Positions 12,101 through 24,877 of a stretch of DNA of 30,151 nt are shown here, piece after piece (within the stretch, counting starts at the first letter, position 1; each line of letters opens with the position of its first letter). Position numbers and translations under genes: made by a program. Origin of the DNA: Plakobranchus ocellatus (lineage: Eukaryota > Mollusca > Gastropoda > Plakobranchidae); NCBI GenBank assembly GCA_019648995.1, contig BLXT01006999.1, positions 1,490,281 through 1,520,431 of the forward strand. Reading direction: 5' to 3'. The notes under the pieces are model-generated. The model did no database searches, was not told the origin of the DNA, and was given only the letters and a program-made list of their open reading frames with translations.

Positions 12101-15100
12101 ATATTATCAATGGTTTTGCTTTAAAATCTGCAAAGAAATGGTAATTTTCTATACCTCTTTTGGCTAATAGCCGACAAATGGCTCATTTTGTATGGGTGGT
12201 TCACAAATAGTGCGCACAAGCATAATATGACAATGGACATATTATATCTCTTACAATAAAATGGTGAAAGTAATAAATATTACAGTCTCCCCACTTACAC
12301 AACAGGGATCTTTTTTTTTTTGAGTGAAGGATCTTGCTAAAGATATTCTACCAACCCTCAAACATTAAAATAGCTTGTGAAGGATGTGAGGATGATGAGC
12401 ACTGAACGTTAGATATTTTGTCAACTTACAAAGATGGGAAGAATCTGGACTTCTCAGCCTCTGGTGTGACAGTGTCAATCTGCTCCATACCCAGAAGGCT
12501 ACTGATGGCTTCATAGTCATACTGCTCAGCATAGCGGGTTCTCACCTGGATATGAGAGCAAACAGGCACTCAGATGGTCATGGAGGAAATTAATCAGAAA
12601 GTGTTTAAGAGAAAGGGACACCTGAGTTTCAAACACTGTGGTCAGATGTAGGGCCTAAATATTTAAGGAAAAATAGCCAAAAAGGTACATGATAAACACA
12701 TACATTTTATATGTTTGAATCTGATGATTCATTCTACTATGCTTCAATAAAATAAACTACTCTGGCCCAAACGCTATTTTGTTGTAGGTTTAAAAAAAAG
12801 TGTTTCAATGCAATATTGAAATAAGACCAGAATCAATTGACATTAGACTCCCATATATAGTTTGCCTGTCAATGTTATCTTAGATATTGAAAATTTAGGC
12901 CGGTAAGAAATCACTAACCAGTGTTTGTCATAAAAAATGTTGTGAGTGTTTCTGGGAAAATCTCCTAATTAAAAAAATGGACTGTAAACAGCCACTGTCA
13001 TTGTATACTATGATTTGAAAGAAGAAGATGGGACTAAAAATATCTGTTAGAACATTCTTAAAAATTAAGGTCATTTCTAGGTCAGTGTTTGTTTGGTCTA
13101 AAATATTGTAGAAATGTGGAATATCAAAGAAAGACAGGTATGTTAAAATCACTAAATGTCTGACCTTTTTCTTCACAAACTTATCCCAGTAACTCTCGGG
13201 GAAGGACTGCGTGCTAAGGACCAACTTGTCCCACTGAGCTTTCACATCCTCCTCACTGGGCTGGTCCACAATGTACAGGCCTTCAAACTCCAGCTGCCGC
13301 GCAATTTCTTTCTCTCGCTTGAAGATCACCAGAGGGACCTGAGAGATAAGAGAAGCACAGAGAAGGTTGATAGATTCATTTATGGTACAAGATGATAACA
13401 GCCTCACAAAGCTATAAACTCTATGCTGTAGGGTAAAAACTAATGACATCGGCAGCCTAAGAATGTTTGTACTATATGATAGTTTTAGAGAAAAGATTAA
13501 CATTGGCTGCAGGTAGGCTATTTCATTTTCCATAAATGGGCGTAGGTGAGAGCTCACCTTAAGACAATAGTAAGCGACCAGCATAGAGAATGCCATGAGT
13601 GTGTGTAGTATAGCCAGACTGCGAATGATGGGGTTGAGGTAGTAGTAATCCTCCTCTATAATCACTGCCTCACTCTGATTGTCATCATCATCACCGTCCT
13701 CCCCACCAGTAATGGCTGCCGTCAGATTGGCTACCATGTCATCAACAGCACCTGCAGTAGCCTCAGCAGCCTCAGCAGCCTCAGCAGCATCTTCATGTAG
13801 TTTTGTGACCTAACCATGGGGGCAAGCAGAACAGGAGGAGAATATAACATGTGAAAGAGAGGGAAAGGGGAGGGAAAGGAGGGGTGGAGCTGAAGGGTGA
13901 TAATACAAAGGGAGGGACAAATTACGACGTTAATTATGATCTAAACAAAGAACAATATTGAGTAAAGGTACAATCAAATTCAAGTAGGGTTGAGGAGGCA
14001 AAGTAAAAAGCATGAAGAGGATAAAGAAAAAAGCTACAGCGTAAACAAGGAGTAAAGTGAAGAGAAATATCAGTGATGAAATGAAATTTCAGAAGACAAA
14101 ACGATGAGCTTAAATAGATATGAAGAAAGGTCACAGAAGGAAGCACCTGAAAGTGGAGAAAAAAAAAGATGAGGAGGCAATTGAAAGATAAAAAACAAGT
14201 ACTGAGGGATTGCTACAATATGGGAAGGCAAACTTTTGCATTGAAGGGAAAAGAAGAGGAATTATTTTTTTAATTTATAAATTTAAAAAATTACACACAT
14301 TATTTATCAAGGAATTCTTAAAGTCTAAAAAAAAAACAACTAAAGACACCAAGCCCCAACTAAACAAAAAGACATCTGGTTAAGAAAAAGATGCCTGGAT
14401 GAAAAATAGAACAAAAGTGAATTAGGAAATTCAAAAACAAGTTTAGTGTCTGACTTACCTTGAAGAAGAGCAGGACAATGTTGATCAAGAAAGCCAGTAG
14501 TAGAGCCACATACTTGAAGTTGTAGAAGTTCCTGGCAAACAGACTCTGGAGGGTGAAAAAATGATGCATTAAAAATCTTTCCTGTGTGTAAAGCACCTGA
14601 TCTACAGCTTTACTATATTCCTGCCTATGCCTCATCAATAGGATTAAGCCTTTGGTTCCACCTCCCTTTGTTTTGTGTTATCTTCTGAGTTACAGAACAC
14701 AAAGGATTCCACCTCCCTTTGCTTTGTGTTATCTTCTGAGTTACAGAACTCAAAGGGTTCCACCTCCCTTTGTTTTGTGTTATCTTCTGAGTTGCAGAAC
14801 ACAAGCATTTGAAAAACAAATGGAAAAGTTTTAAAAACAAATTAAGTTCTGCTGCCACCATAAGTTTGCCAGTGCAAACTCAAATCAATATCTTTGCAGT
14901 AAATAAAGATTAGGCAAACAAAAGACAAGCATATGAAAATTGAAAGATTAGACAAACAGGACACAAAAATGTGAAAATCTAAAGATTAAATAAACAGGAA
15001 AAACCATGTGAAAATCTGAAAATTTGATATTCAGGATACACATATATAAAAAGCAGAAAGAAACTGCTAGGAACTTTTAAAGCAAATAAACTTACCAGGA

Positions 15101-18100
15101 CGTATCTGCCATACTCAAACTCAGGCGCATCCGAAGCTGGCTCTTCCTCCGCCTTGCCAGACTCAGCTGATGTACTGGTTCTTCTGTAGCAGACACAAGG
15201 CTCAGATGTTAGAAATGTTATATTATATAACATGTAAATGCTACTAGAGTCACAGGTACATCATTCCTTGATTTTTAAATTTAAGTATTATTGTGCTGGT
15301 TTAATATGACTTGTGGCCAAACCTGTGGCCCAAAAATGTGTTTCTACATCATAAAAGAGCTTATGGCAAAAATGCAAACAGAATCATAATAACATCCTTA
15401 CTGCATCAATATATATTACTACATATTAATAGGAATTATTTTACGTTATAAATGATGAAAGTAATTAATGCCTGCCTGTAAGATTCATTTAAATGACACT
15501 AATGGGATAAAGCATGGAAACCATGCAAAAAATGAGCTCATACCATCACATTTTTTATAGTCATGTCTCATAGAAACAAATAAAAGTATGTCTTTTAAAC
15601 ACTTTAAGGTCGCTGTGGAGACATAGTTCTAGAACAAATGAGGCATAAAACACAGTATATTGTTTCACCTTTGCTCCTCAACAGACTCCTGAGCTGTAAA
15701 GACAGGGGGCGGAGCACCATGACTGGACTGTGCTGTCGACCTGGTCAGTTCCTCCTCTTGTGTCTGTAATGAAAAGAGCAGAAACTTTTTAGTTTCTCAC
15801 TCTGCATGAAACACATCCACTATGAGGAGATGTCAGGATTTAGGGTTGCCTTTAGGCCAGAGTATTCTTGGTGTGTTTCTAACTCAAACTTACATACAAG
15901 AGAATATTTCTTAAAGATTTTGAGGCAAGTTTGCCAGCAAATGTGCCCAAAAAGCCTATGTACAAGACAGAGCTTAAATATCAATGGCTCTTAATGGTAT
16001 TATAATTTTGGGTCATTCTCTCCCTCATTTGCGTCTAGATATATAATAATGGTTCATGGCCATGGACTTTTATCTCTAGCTTGTCACGAGAAACAAATTT
16101 TGCTTGTGATTGATCACTTTCTGGTAAAATCACACATTCCATTGACAACAAACCTCCAGTGGTGATGATAATCACATGCTGGCATTATCACCCACTCATT
16201 ACGACAACAAATCTCAAATCATGACTTAAATCACATGCTGGTACTTTCACACATTAGTAACAAAAAAATCTCAAATGGGGATATTAATCACTCGCTGCTA
16301 TTCGAACCTAAACAGATATACACATTCTGATTAATTTCTCCAAAAGCCTCCTTCCTAATTCTTTCTAAATTTGTACGTACCATTTCCTCGTGGGTCTGAC
16401 CCTCCACCTTGTCTTGCAGGATGCTGCTGTCCAAACCGTTTGCCATAGGCTTCCCCCTGAACAACAACAAAAAATATAAAATATATAGATTTTCATTTGT
16501 TAGACCGACATCTTTTAGCTTGAAACTGAAAAGTTTTTAAACATTAACTAAGTTTTGCAGCAACAAACATTGAGAACATCAGTGCTTTATTTTTTTAGTA
16601 TGATTTAATTTATTTCTTGTGTGCAAGTAATGAGAATTTATTTCTACTTATTTTTTTTTTACTCAGGGATCACAAAACCCAAAACCCATAAGGATGTTTC
16701 CATAACACTATTTCCTATAGCATGCAAATATGAAAACCAAAGACACATATGATTTTTTTTAATGATATAGAAAAATAGATTCTAATAAAATAAAATAGAA
16801 TACTCCATTAAGTGAAGAAAGAGACAACTAAACAATAGAAAATCTTACAATAAAGCATTACAGTAACATACACATATCCATTTTCTTCTCCCCCTTGCAT
16901 GGACACATCAGCCAATCCAGCAGCAAGAGCCCCTCGTTCAGATGGGAGTTGGCTGTTACGTTGATCAATTCCATCTTCTGGAGGTGCCGCCATGGCTGGT
17001 CCCATTGGCAATGCCATGGGTAATGCAAGAGGCTCATGCTCTGGCTGAGGTTTCAGCTCTGCCTCTCTCTCTCCCATCATCATGTTGACCACAAACTTCA
17101 CTAGTGTCCTGGTGCGGAAAAAAGTTGAGCACGGAGTGATTGTAGAAAAGACCAATAAAGGCATATGATAAAGCAAAGGAAACCCAAAATATAATTGGCT
17201 TTGGACTGTTTTACAAGGTTTTGGAGTTCTAAAAACAGAATACCATAAAAGTTGCTTTGAATGTTTTAGCTTTAAATCAAAATCCCAAACAATGGGAAAA
17301 AAAACTTTTGAAAACACTGTGCAGATAATCTTGACTGTTGAAAAAAAAATCTATGTTGAATTTTAACCTGCTCAATTGATGTTCAACAGAAACATTGTCT
17401 TAATTTTTTTTGCAAAGACATTTAGGTTGGTTTAAGAGGCAGCCATAATATATGACAGGTCATATGCACTTTCCAAGGGTGAAGAATAAAATGTGTAATT
17501 GTGTTTGTGGGATTTGCAAATTAAAAGGTCTCTATTTTTCAGTTTCCTGGCTTTTTAGTTAAGAATTACCGAGACTGACCTTTGGCCTATGAGTCCAAAA
17601 GAGCAAGAGTGCAAGGTGATATGTTAATCTACTTGCAAATTACAGAAAGAGTGTGAGAGTGATCTATCACCAGATAGGTGCAAGAGTGTGAAAGTGACAT
17701 AATTGCCTACCAACCAGCAGATAATTATATGCAAGTGTGAAAGAGGATGTATAACCTGTTTTGCAAGAGTGCAAGAGTCATGTATAACTTTCCAGCAGAT
17801 ACCAACAAGAGTGACATATAATTTACATGCAGATATGTGCAAGACTATGAGAAAGACATAAAACCTACCAGTTGATTTATAAGAAAGAGTGTGAGAGTCA
17901 AGAGTGTGTATAATTCATCAACATATTTGTGCAAGTGTGCAGAAGTGATATATATTTTACCAGCAGATATGGAAGAAAACAGTGAGCAGAAACCAGGCGA
18001 GTCTGAAGTTGGCCTTGATGAGGGCCACCAGTAGCTGCCAGTAGGTCATTGACTTGAACGTGTGGTACGAGTGCTTGAGGTTGCTCCAGGTAAGGTGAGA

Positions 18101-21100
18101 CAGCAGGGCACACACAAGGTCACGGACAAAACGGTAGGTCAAGGACAGTGGCTCCAGTACCCTGGGGGATGAACATAAGCAGAAATGAATAGATCAGATT
18201 AAAAAGTACTAATGCAATTAAAAATTATTTCATATTCAAAATAAAAAAAAAGCTCTTCTTCAGGCACCACAAGACACAATACTGATTTTTTTCTTTTTCT
18301 GTGAATCTCTGAAATTTTTTATCTTTACAGCAACACATCAAAACTTAACGATGAATATAAATGGCTTATGAAACATAACATTAATGGTTTTACTAAAAAA
18401 AAGCAATAAAGTGGCAGCTTCCCAGAATGTAATTGAAAAAAAAGCCATCAATGGAAAAACAAAATGAAGGATACTACTGATGTCAATAGAACTCCCAGAA
18501 ATGTTCGAGGAACCAAATCTATTTATAGACCTCTTCCATAAGATATAAAAAGGGTGGACACACAAGAAATTTTGGACGGTACAAACAATGTAGAGTACTC
18601 ATCCTTAGATCCTATATAAAAAAAAAAACGGTTCAAACCTTCAAAAACATTTAAGAGATCGGGAATGGTTTATAGCACACTTTTTCAAGTGGTTTGGTTG
18701 CCTTGCATAGAAAATCGGTGAAAATGAAACAGAAATTTAATTTAGACGCGCTTTTATAAATGTTTAATTTGTTTGTCCCCTAACAATAGATTTTGCTTCT
18801 TTGAGCCATCTTGAATCTTTTCTAGAATCAAGAAAGACCAGCAGACTAAGTCTTTACTAAAACATCTGACCCATAAGATACAAAACATCCGCTTTAAAGC
18901 AACGTTTTAAGGCAAGATGATGGGTTGAACTGTCATTAAAAAAAAGAGTAAAATTATGTATGATGTGTCGCATTTGTGAAGTATCTTAGCTATAACAAGA
19001 CAAGGAAATTGGAGGAGCTTAGCAACTATAAGCCACAATGACCTTATAATGAAATAAGTTTGTTCACTGAGTTGAAGGATGCCTTAAATTAGACTTTCCA
19101 ATATTCTGCGAGCAATAAGTATTCCTAGCAAATCAAATCTCAATGCAAAATTCGAACGACAACTCAAATATATGGCATTAAAATCTTCAAAATTTGATTG
19201 TATTTTGAGGTCAAGATTTTTTGGGGCTGAAATTTTAGGCCAAAATTTAATTATGGGTGATTCCGATTTTTGTATTAGAGCTGAAACTCAAGGTCAAGAT
19301 TTTTCAAAGAGTATTTCTGGTTTTTGTAAAGGCTGAAATTTGATTTCAAAATTTAACAAAGGGTATTCTAATTTTTTTTATTTAAGGCTGAAACTTGAGG
19401 TCTCTATTTAACAAAAGGTGCTTTCGATTGGATGTGAAACAGTTTGTTTCAAAAATCAAATGACAAAAAAACAAAAATAATGTTAATCTTGAAGGAGCAC
19501 CACTAATAATTAAGAGAGATGTCATTTGGGCATATAGAGGGAAATTTTCTTTTTGGAGATATTTTGACAGGGGGAAGTAAAAAAAACAAACAACCACCTG
19601 CAAGCAAAAAAAAAAAAAAACCAACAAAAAAAACAAAAAACAAAGAATAACTGCAAACAGGTAATTATTGTTTTAAACAATGTGGTATGAAAGGAAGAGG
19701 AAGACGAGGAAAACAAACCATGAAGAAATGTCCTTACGCCAAAATGTGAGAAATAACCAAAGAAAGGTCAAGGACATGAACTATCAATGAAAGTCAAGGA
19801 TAGAGAAGGAAAAAATAAAACCACTTTTTTCATTCACAATGCATCTTACTATTACTTGTTAAATGTACTGGTGTGTCTGTCATTTTACCTCCAATATCAA
19901 CTAACCTTATCAAGGCTCAATCCTTAAGTGTCATTTATGTTTTTAACCTTAGGTAAATTAAATTTGTGATGATACTATTGTTTCATCTCAGCCGTGAGGT
20001 CTGATATCTTGATTTCTTATCCTCCAGCGTTGCAATTTTCTTTGAAATCTTTTAACACTCTTTATATCTAGATGAAACCCATCCTGTCCAAGTAATTAAA
20101 ATATTACTTTATATATCATTTGTGAACAATGAAAAATAAGGTGCAAGCCAAAGACTGGACAAGATATAGGAATCTCTATATGTCTTAAGTTATCATTTAT
20201 TCCTCAAAATCTTAAAATGAATTATGTGAGACAGAATATAAACTTTACATGAAATAAATGTGCCCAAAATTCCTTATAAAAGGCTTTTATTTTTACTTTG
20301 CATGATAATGTGATGATTTAGGCAGACCAAAGAATTGTCAAAAGTCAAGTTTTGTTTTTCTATTCAGGAAAAACTGTTAAAAAAGCATTAAAGGCTCAGC
20401 GACACTTCCACAGGGTTAACAAAAATCAGGAAATCTAAGGCATAACATTTTGAAAATGAAGAAGTGGAAACAAATCAATGACATAATACCCAGATTTGGC
20501 TTTTGGTCTCCTGGAAATACAGTGAAATTAAAAAGAAATTTGTTTTACTTTGTACGTCATAATATCCCTCATTTTCAACTAAAGACTGAAAAAGAGATGA
20601 ACCACTTTTTGTTGAGATTTCATTATGAAAAGATAATAGCAAGCTGTGGATTCAAAACAGTCAGATACAAGAAACCAGAATTATGGTACATAAAACAGTA
20701 CTAACAAATGAGACCAGATTTTGTCAAATTTTCTTCCCATTGATAATGCAAACCTGGAGAATTTTATCACCATTTGTCTTTTAAAGCTTCATTGATGAAA
20801 GAAATTTAGCAAGTTGACTTTGCAGAATGTAAAGATCATTGAGACGGTTTATTTGCTTGAATGAAAATTGCAGTAAACACTCAATACATTGGAATCCCAC
20901 ATGAAAGTTTTGACAAAAAAGACTTTGAATTTTTTAAAACCTTTTTTGAAGTATTTTCTTTAAAAAAAACTTTAAAATTTCACATCTTGGCTTATAAATA
21001 AGATAACAATGCCGAGATCTCACCATTGCAAACTTCAAAGAAAGACAGTCAAAACTGTTTCAATGGTTTGGAAGGTATAAAACGTGACTTTAAGCTAATT

Positions 21101-24100
21101 TGGACTGGTCTCAATTGGTGTGTATATTTTTTAAAGAGGTGTATTGCACGCCAACATATCAAAAAGCCGCTAAGCATATGTTAAAATCATAATGTTAAAA
21201 TTGTCATTGATAAAATCGCACATTCAAAAAAAAAATTCTGCCAGTAGGTTAAACTCTAATATCAATTGGTCCAGAATTGATAAAAATCAAATGGCAAATC
21301 AAACCCTCCATGGAAACTTGAATAAAGAGGCATTTGCTAAGCAGTACATCTGATATCTAACTGAATAGAAATTTGCCTTTGATTCTCTGCATTATTTTTA
21401 GGCAAGATTTAATAAGCACAGATGAGACAGCTCCTGAAAGCAAAATGGAAAAAGGGATAGATTATGGCTCAGCAATAGTGCACTCACCCTCCTTCTACAG
21501 TGTTGGCACCGCTTCTCATTGCAGCAATCCTCTGCTCCTCAGCACTGATACTGGTAGCGTGCTGCATCTGGAATATCAGAGGCAACAGTTATCGTCAACG
21601 ATTATAACAATGGCAACAATAACAACAATAGTGACGCCAGCTATAGTAACAATAACAAGATAAACAACAAAACACTTGAAGTAGCATAACAATGGTAACT
21701 GTTATAGCAACGCAAAAAGAAAAACTTATAGAAACAATAACAACAATAACAATAATAGCAACAACGATGAGAATTATAATGACATCAATTACAGCAATAG
21801 GAAAAGTTACAGGAATATTAACAACAATAGCAAAAAAAAAAAAAAAGAGAGAGAAAACAGCGCCAATTAAAACAAGTGTATAAAAACAAAAAACAAACAA
21901 AAAAAAAACCGAAACTAACAAAAAACCAAAAACACCACAATAACAACAATATCATCTTGCTCGTTGGGACTGCCTCTTGTTAAAATGGATTTGCATAAAG
22001 TACTGTAAATGAATTCATTTCAATTTTTGTTTAATTCAACTGAAAAATTGTGTCGATACACACTTTTGCTGTAAGTGCTTCTGGTATATTGTTTTTGGTA
22101 AAAAATTTGACTCTCTTCCTTTTGTGACTCACTCTAAGGCTGGATATTTCTTTAAACCCAATTCTATAAATACTTATAAGGCAAATATCTTTTTTGGAAA
22201 GGCCCTTTTATTTACAGTCCATGTCTCTATACAAAAAAAGTATTGTGTTATGATTTCTTGATTGTTGAATTAATATATGGCTTCAGAAAACTGCCTCTCT
22301 TTGCTATTTCTCTTACCTCAAAGATTGTGTCTTCACAGAAGTTAACAAAACTCTCTAACTTCTCCTTGTCACCTCCTTCATTGACAACGCTGTGCAAGAA
22401 GGATCGTTTGGATTCCTGGAAAACCACACAATATCAACTCCAGTCAACTTAGATTAAGCTTTCAGTTAAACTTATGCTTCACAATGCAATAAAAATGTGT
22501 TGAGCAAAAAAAAAATTAAACAAAACGAATGCACTGTACTGGTCAATAAGCTTAGAGATGTCAAAAAAAAAAAAAAAGAGTGAAAAGATATAAGTGTGTG
22601 TCTGAGAATGAATGGAAACCAGGAGTCATTTCCTGCGGGCAGCATTCACTTTGCCAAGAAAAAAGCAATGATTTTTAACCAGTGAGTCACTTCGCTCTTT
22701 CAAAAAAAAAATAATAAAAAAGTTTTATGACTAAAACCATTGCAAAAACAATTGGACAGGACTTGCATATTGGAATGGGAACGCCCAAACAATACTGTTA
22801 TGCACTACTTGCATTAATCGGACATATCTACACCAAATTATAATAATGGGATTCATGAAGACAATTTATCATGAGAAACATAAAGCCAGCAAGTCACCAC
22901 GTTTTCCAAGCTAAGATTCTAAACGATCATTTTAACAATTAAGATTTAAAGCAGGGCAGAGCAGAGCTTCACTGTATATTCAACATAGAAGCTAAGCAAT
23001 GCTATTCTTTCTCATGTGAATATTGCATTCCTTCAAATATATAATTACAAATGGCAGAAAATATAATACCATCAATACCAACAACAGAACAAATGAGAAA
23101 CGTTTCTATGATTGTTTTGTTCAAATAATGAGCAAGATCACCCATAGGAAAGTGCATACTGTTGTTAAAGAGGAAAAAACAACAGTTTTGTATTTTTTAA
23201 ACTAATTCCAGGTTATATTGCAATTGTTTGCCTAGTAGGAAAGAAAACATAATGAAAATAAGAACAAACAAACAAATAATGGTGAGATTCTATAGCAATT
23301 TCCAATAATGTAATTTTAACTACATGAATGCGTCAACAGCACAAAAAAGCATTTTTGTCTCAAAGAGGAAGAGTTAGAAGGAACTTGCAAGGCATAAAAG
23401 AGATGTATGTAAATTCTTACTTTGATCTGCGGCTTTTCCCACTGGTCAATGTGAGACTGTTTGATCTCAAAGTAAACCCTCTCTATGCGGTTGGCACTGC
23501 CCTGGATCTCAATACGACCCAGGTACGGCTCGAAATAGTCCAGCACACTCTTTGCTTTGTTCAGCAGACGCTCAAGTCTGGATGGAAATCATAATGGTGT
23601 GTTAGGCTTTTCTATGCCTTATGTCAGCAAGTTATATATTCATTATTTACCTTATCATAATTCTCTTCCCACTCTTTTTACCAGACTTTCTGGTCTCCAT
23701 TATTTATTTACTGATGGTGGGACTTGAACCCACAATGACAAAAATTAGAGTAAGTTATAAAACCAATCTCCCATGCCCACCTCCCAACCTCCTCTGAAAA
23801 AAATCTCACCAGACGATATGATTAAAAGATCTTCATATCATTCATGATAATTCAACATCAAGGTGATTGACAGACAAATGGCAATGGGAGGCACTATGCT
23901 CCAAAAGCAATTTTGAGCAACTATGTTACCAAAGATATCACAGCTTTGAACTGACCTAAATGAATCAGAGACTCAAAGACTCTTCAATCAGTGGAGCTAA
24001 AATAGACACTAGCAGGTTAAGCAGAAGTGAAACAAAACCCAGAAAGTAAAAGTTCTTAATTCTATGGCATGATTTGGAATGTGAGCTTTATTATTTTTTA

Positions 24101-24840
24101 TTGTGATTCATTAGACAAACGTGAGCTGTAAAGAAAAATTTCTTCTTCGCCTTACATTGTCTGTGAGAGTTCCAAACAAGCTCAAACCCCCTTACTTCTT
24201 TATCATATATCTTTTCTCTGCTAACACTATATTCTTTTGTCCATCTTCCTTGTAAACATTCTTGATTGAATTAAATCATAATTTCAAAATTTCAAATCAT
24301 AAATACACAAGCGATTAACCCCTAACCTCCCAGCTGATTGGGGTTTTATTCTGAACATGGATATTGACAAGCGATCATGTTTCTAATATTGACTTTTGGC
24401 TACAAATTGATTATGAGTAACAAACAGCCCAAACACTTTTTGGGCTCATTGGGTTTGTATCTGAAGAAAAAATGAGGCCAATTGATTCTTTTCTTGAGCT
24501 CGTTCAGCACAGTTTTATTTGATGACAAGATTTCTTACTTAGGTTCATTGGGCATGTGTTCTGACAAGTTAGTGAGCAACACTGCCATGGTGAAGCCGAT
24601 ATCCTTGGCGGGATTATGGAATCTGTCGGTGAATTCTGTGAAATCCACTTTCCCATCATGGTTGGCATCCACACACATCATGATGTACTCGATCTCTTCC
24701 CTGTTACAGCAAAAAACACAAAAGAACATTAATGGTTGAAAGATTCATGAATGAGTAGAAAATGGCCTGCAAGACTAGGAAGGGGCAGAATAGGGATAGG
24801 GAGAGAGTCATAGGGAGGGATAGGTGGGAGGAGGGAGGAC

Positions 24841-24877
<37 letters not shown>

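Noticed and set aside
12928-13737. A 269-residue open frame treated as one uninterrupted gene
   Set aside because: It joins two RyR exons (13165-13338 and part of 13558-13809) through an intron that happens to stay open; the splice sites and family sequence show the true boundaries.
14625-14861. Open frames on both strands with internal protein repeats (for example SVTQKITQ units)
   Set aside because: They are produced by a 51-bp tandem repeat whose period is a multiple of three, and they lie inside an RyR intron.
16808-17317. A 169-residue open frame as a separate protein
   Set aside because: Only 16872-17108 continues the RyR frame; both flanks are intron read-through.
20450-20704. An 84-codon plus-strand frame in the longest RyR intron as a nested gene
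   Set aside because: Lys/Phe/Ile-rich composition as expected from AT-rich DNA, with no recognisable motif, promoter or homologue.
21595-21921. Hydrophobic, Val/Ile-rich open frame on the minus strand and a Thr/Ile-rich one on the plus strand
   Set aside because: Translation of an AAC/AAT triplet repeat; no start context, domain or splice support.
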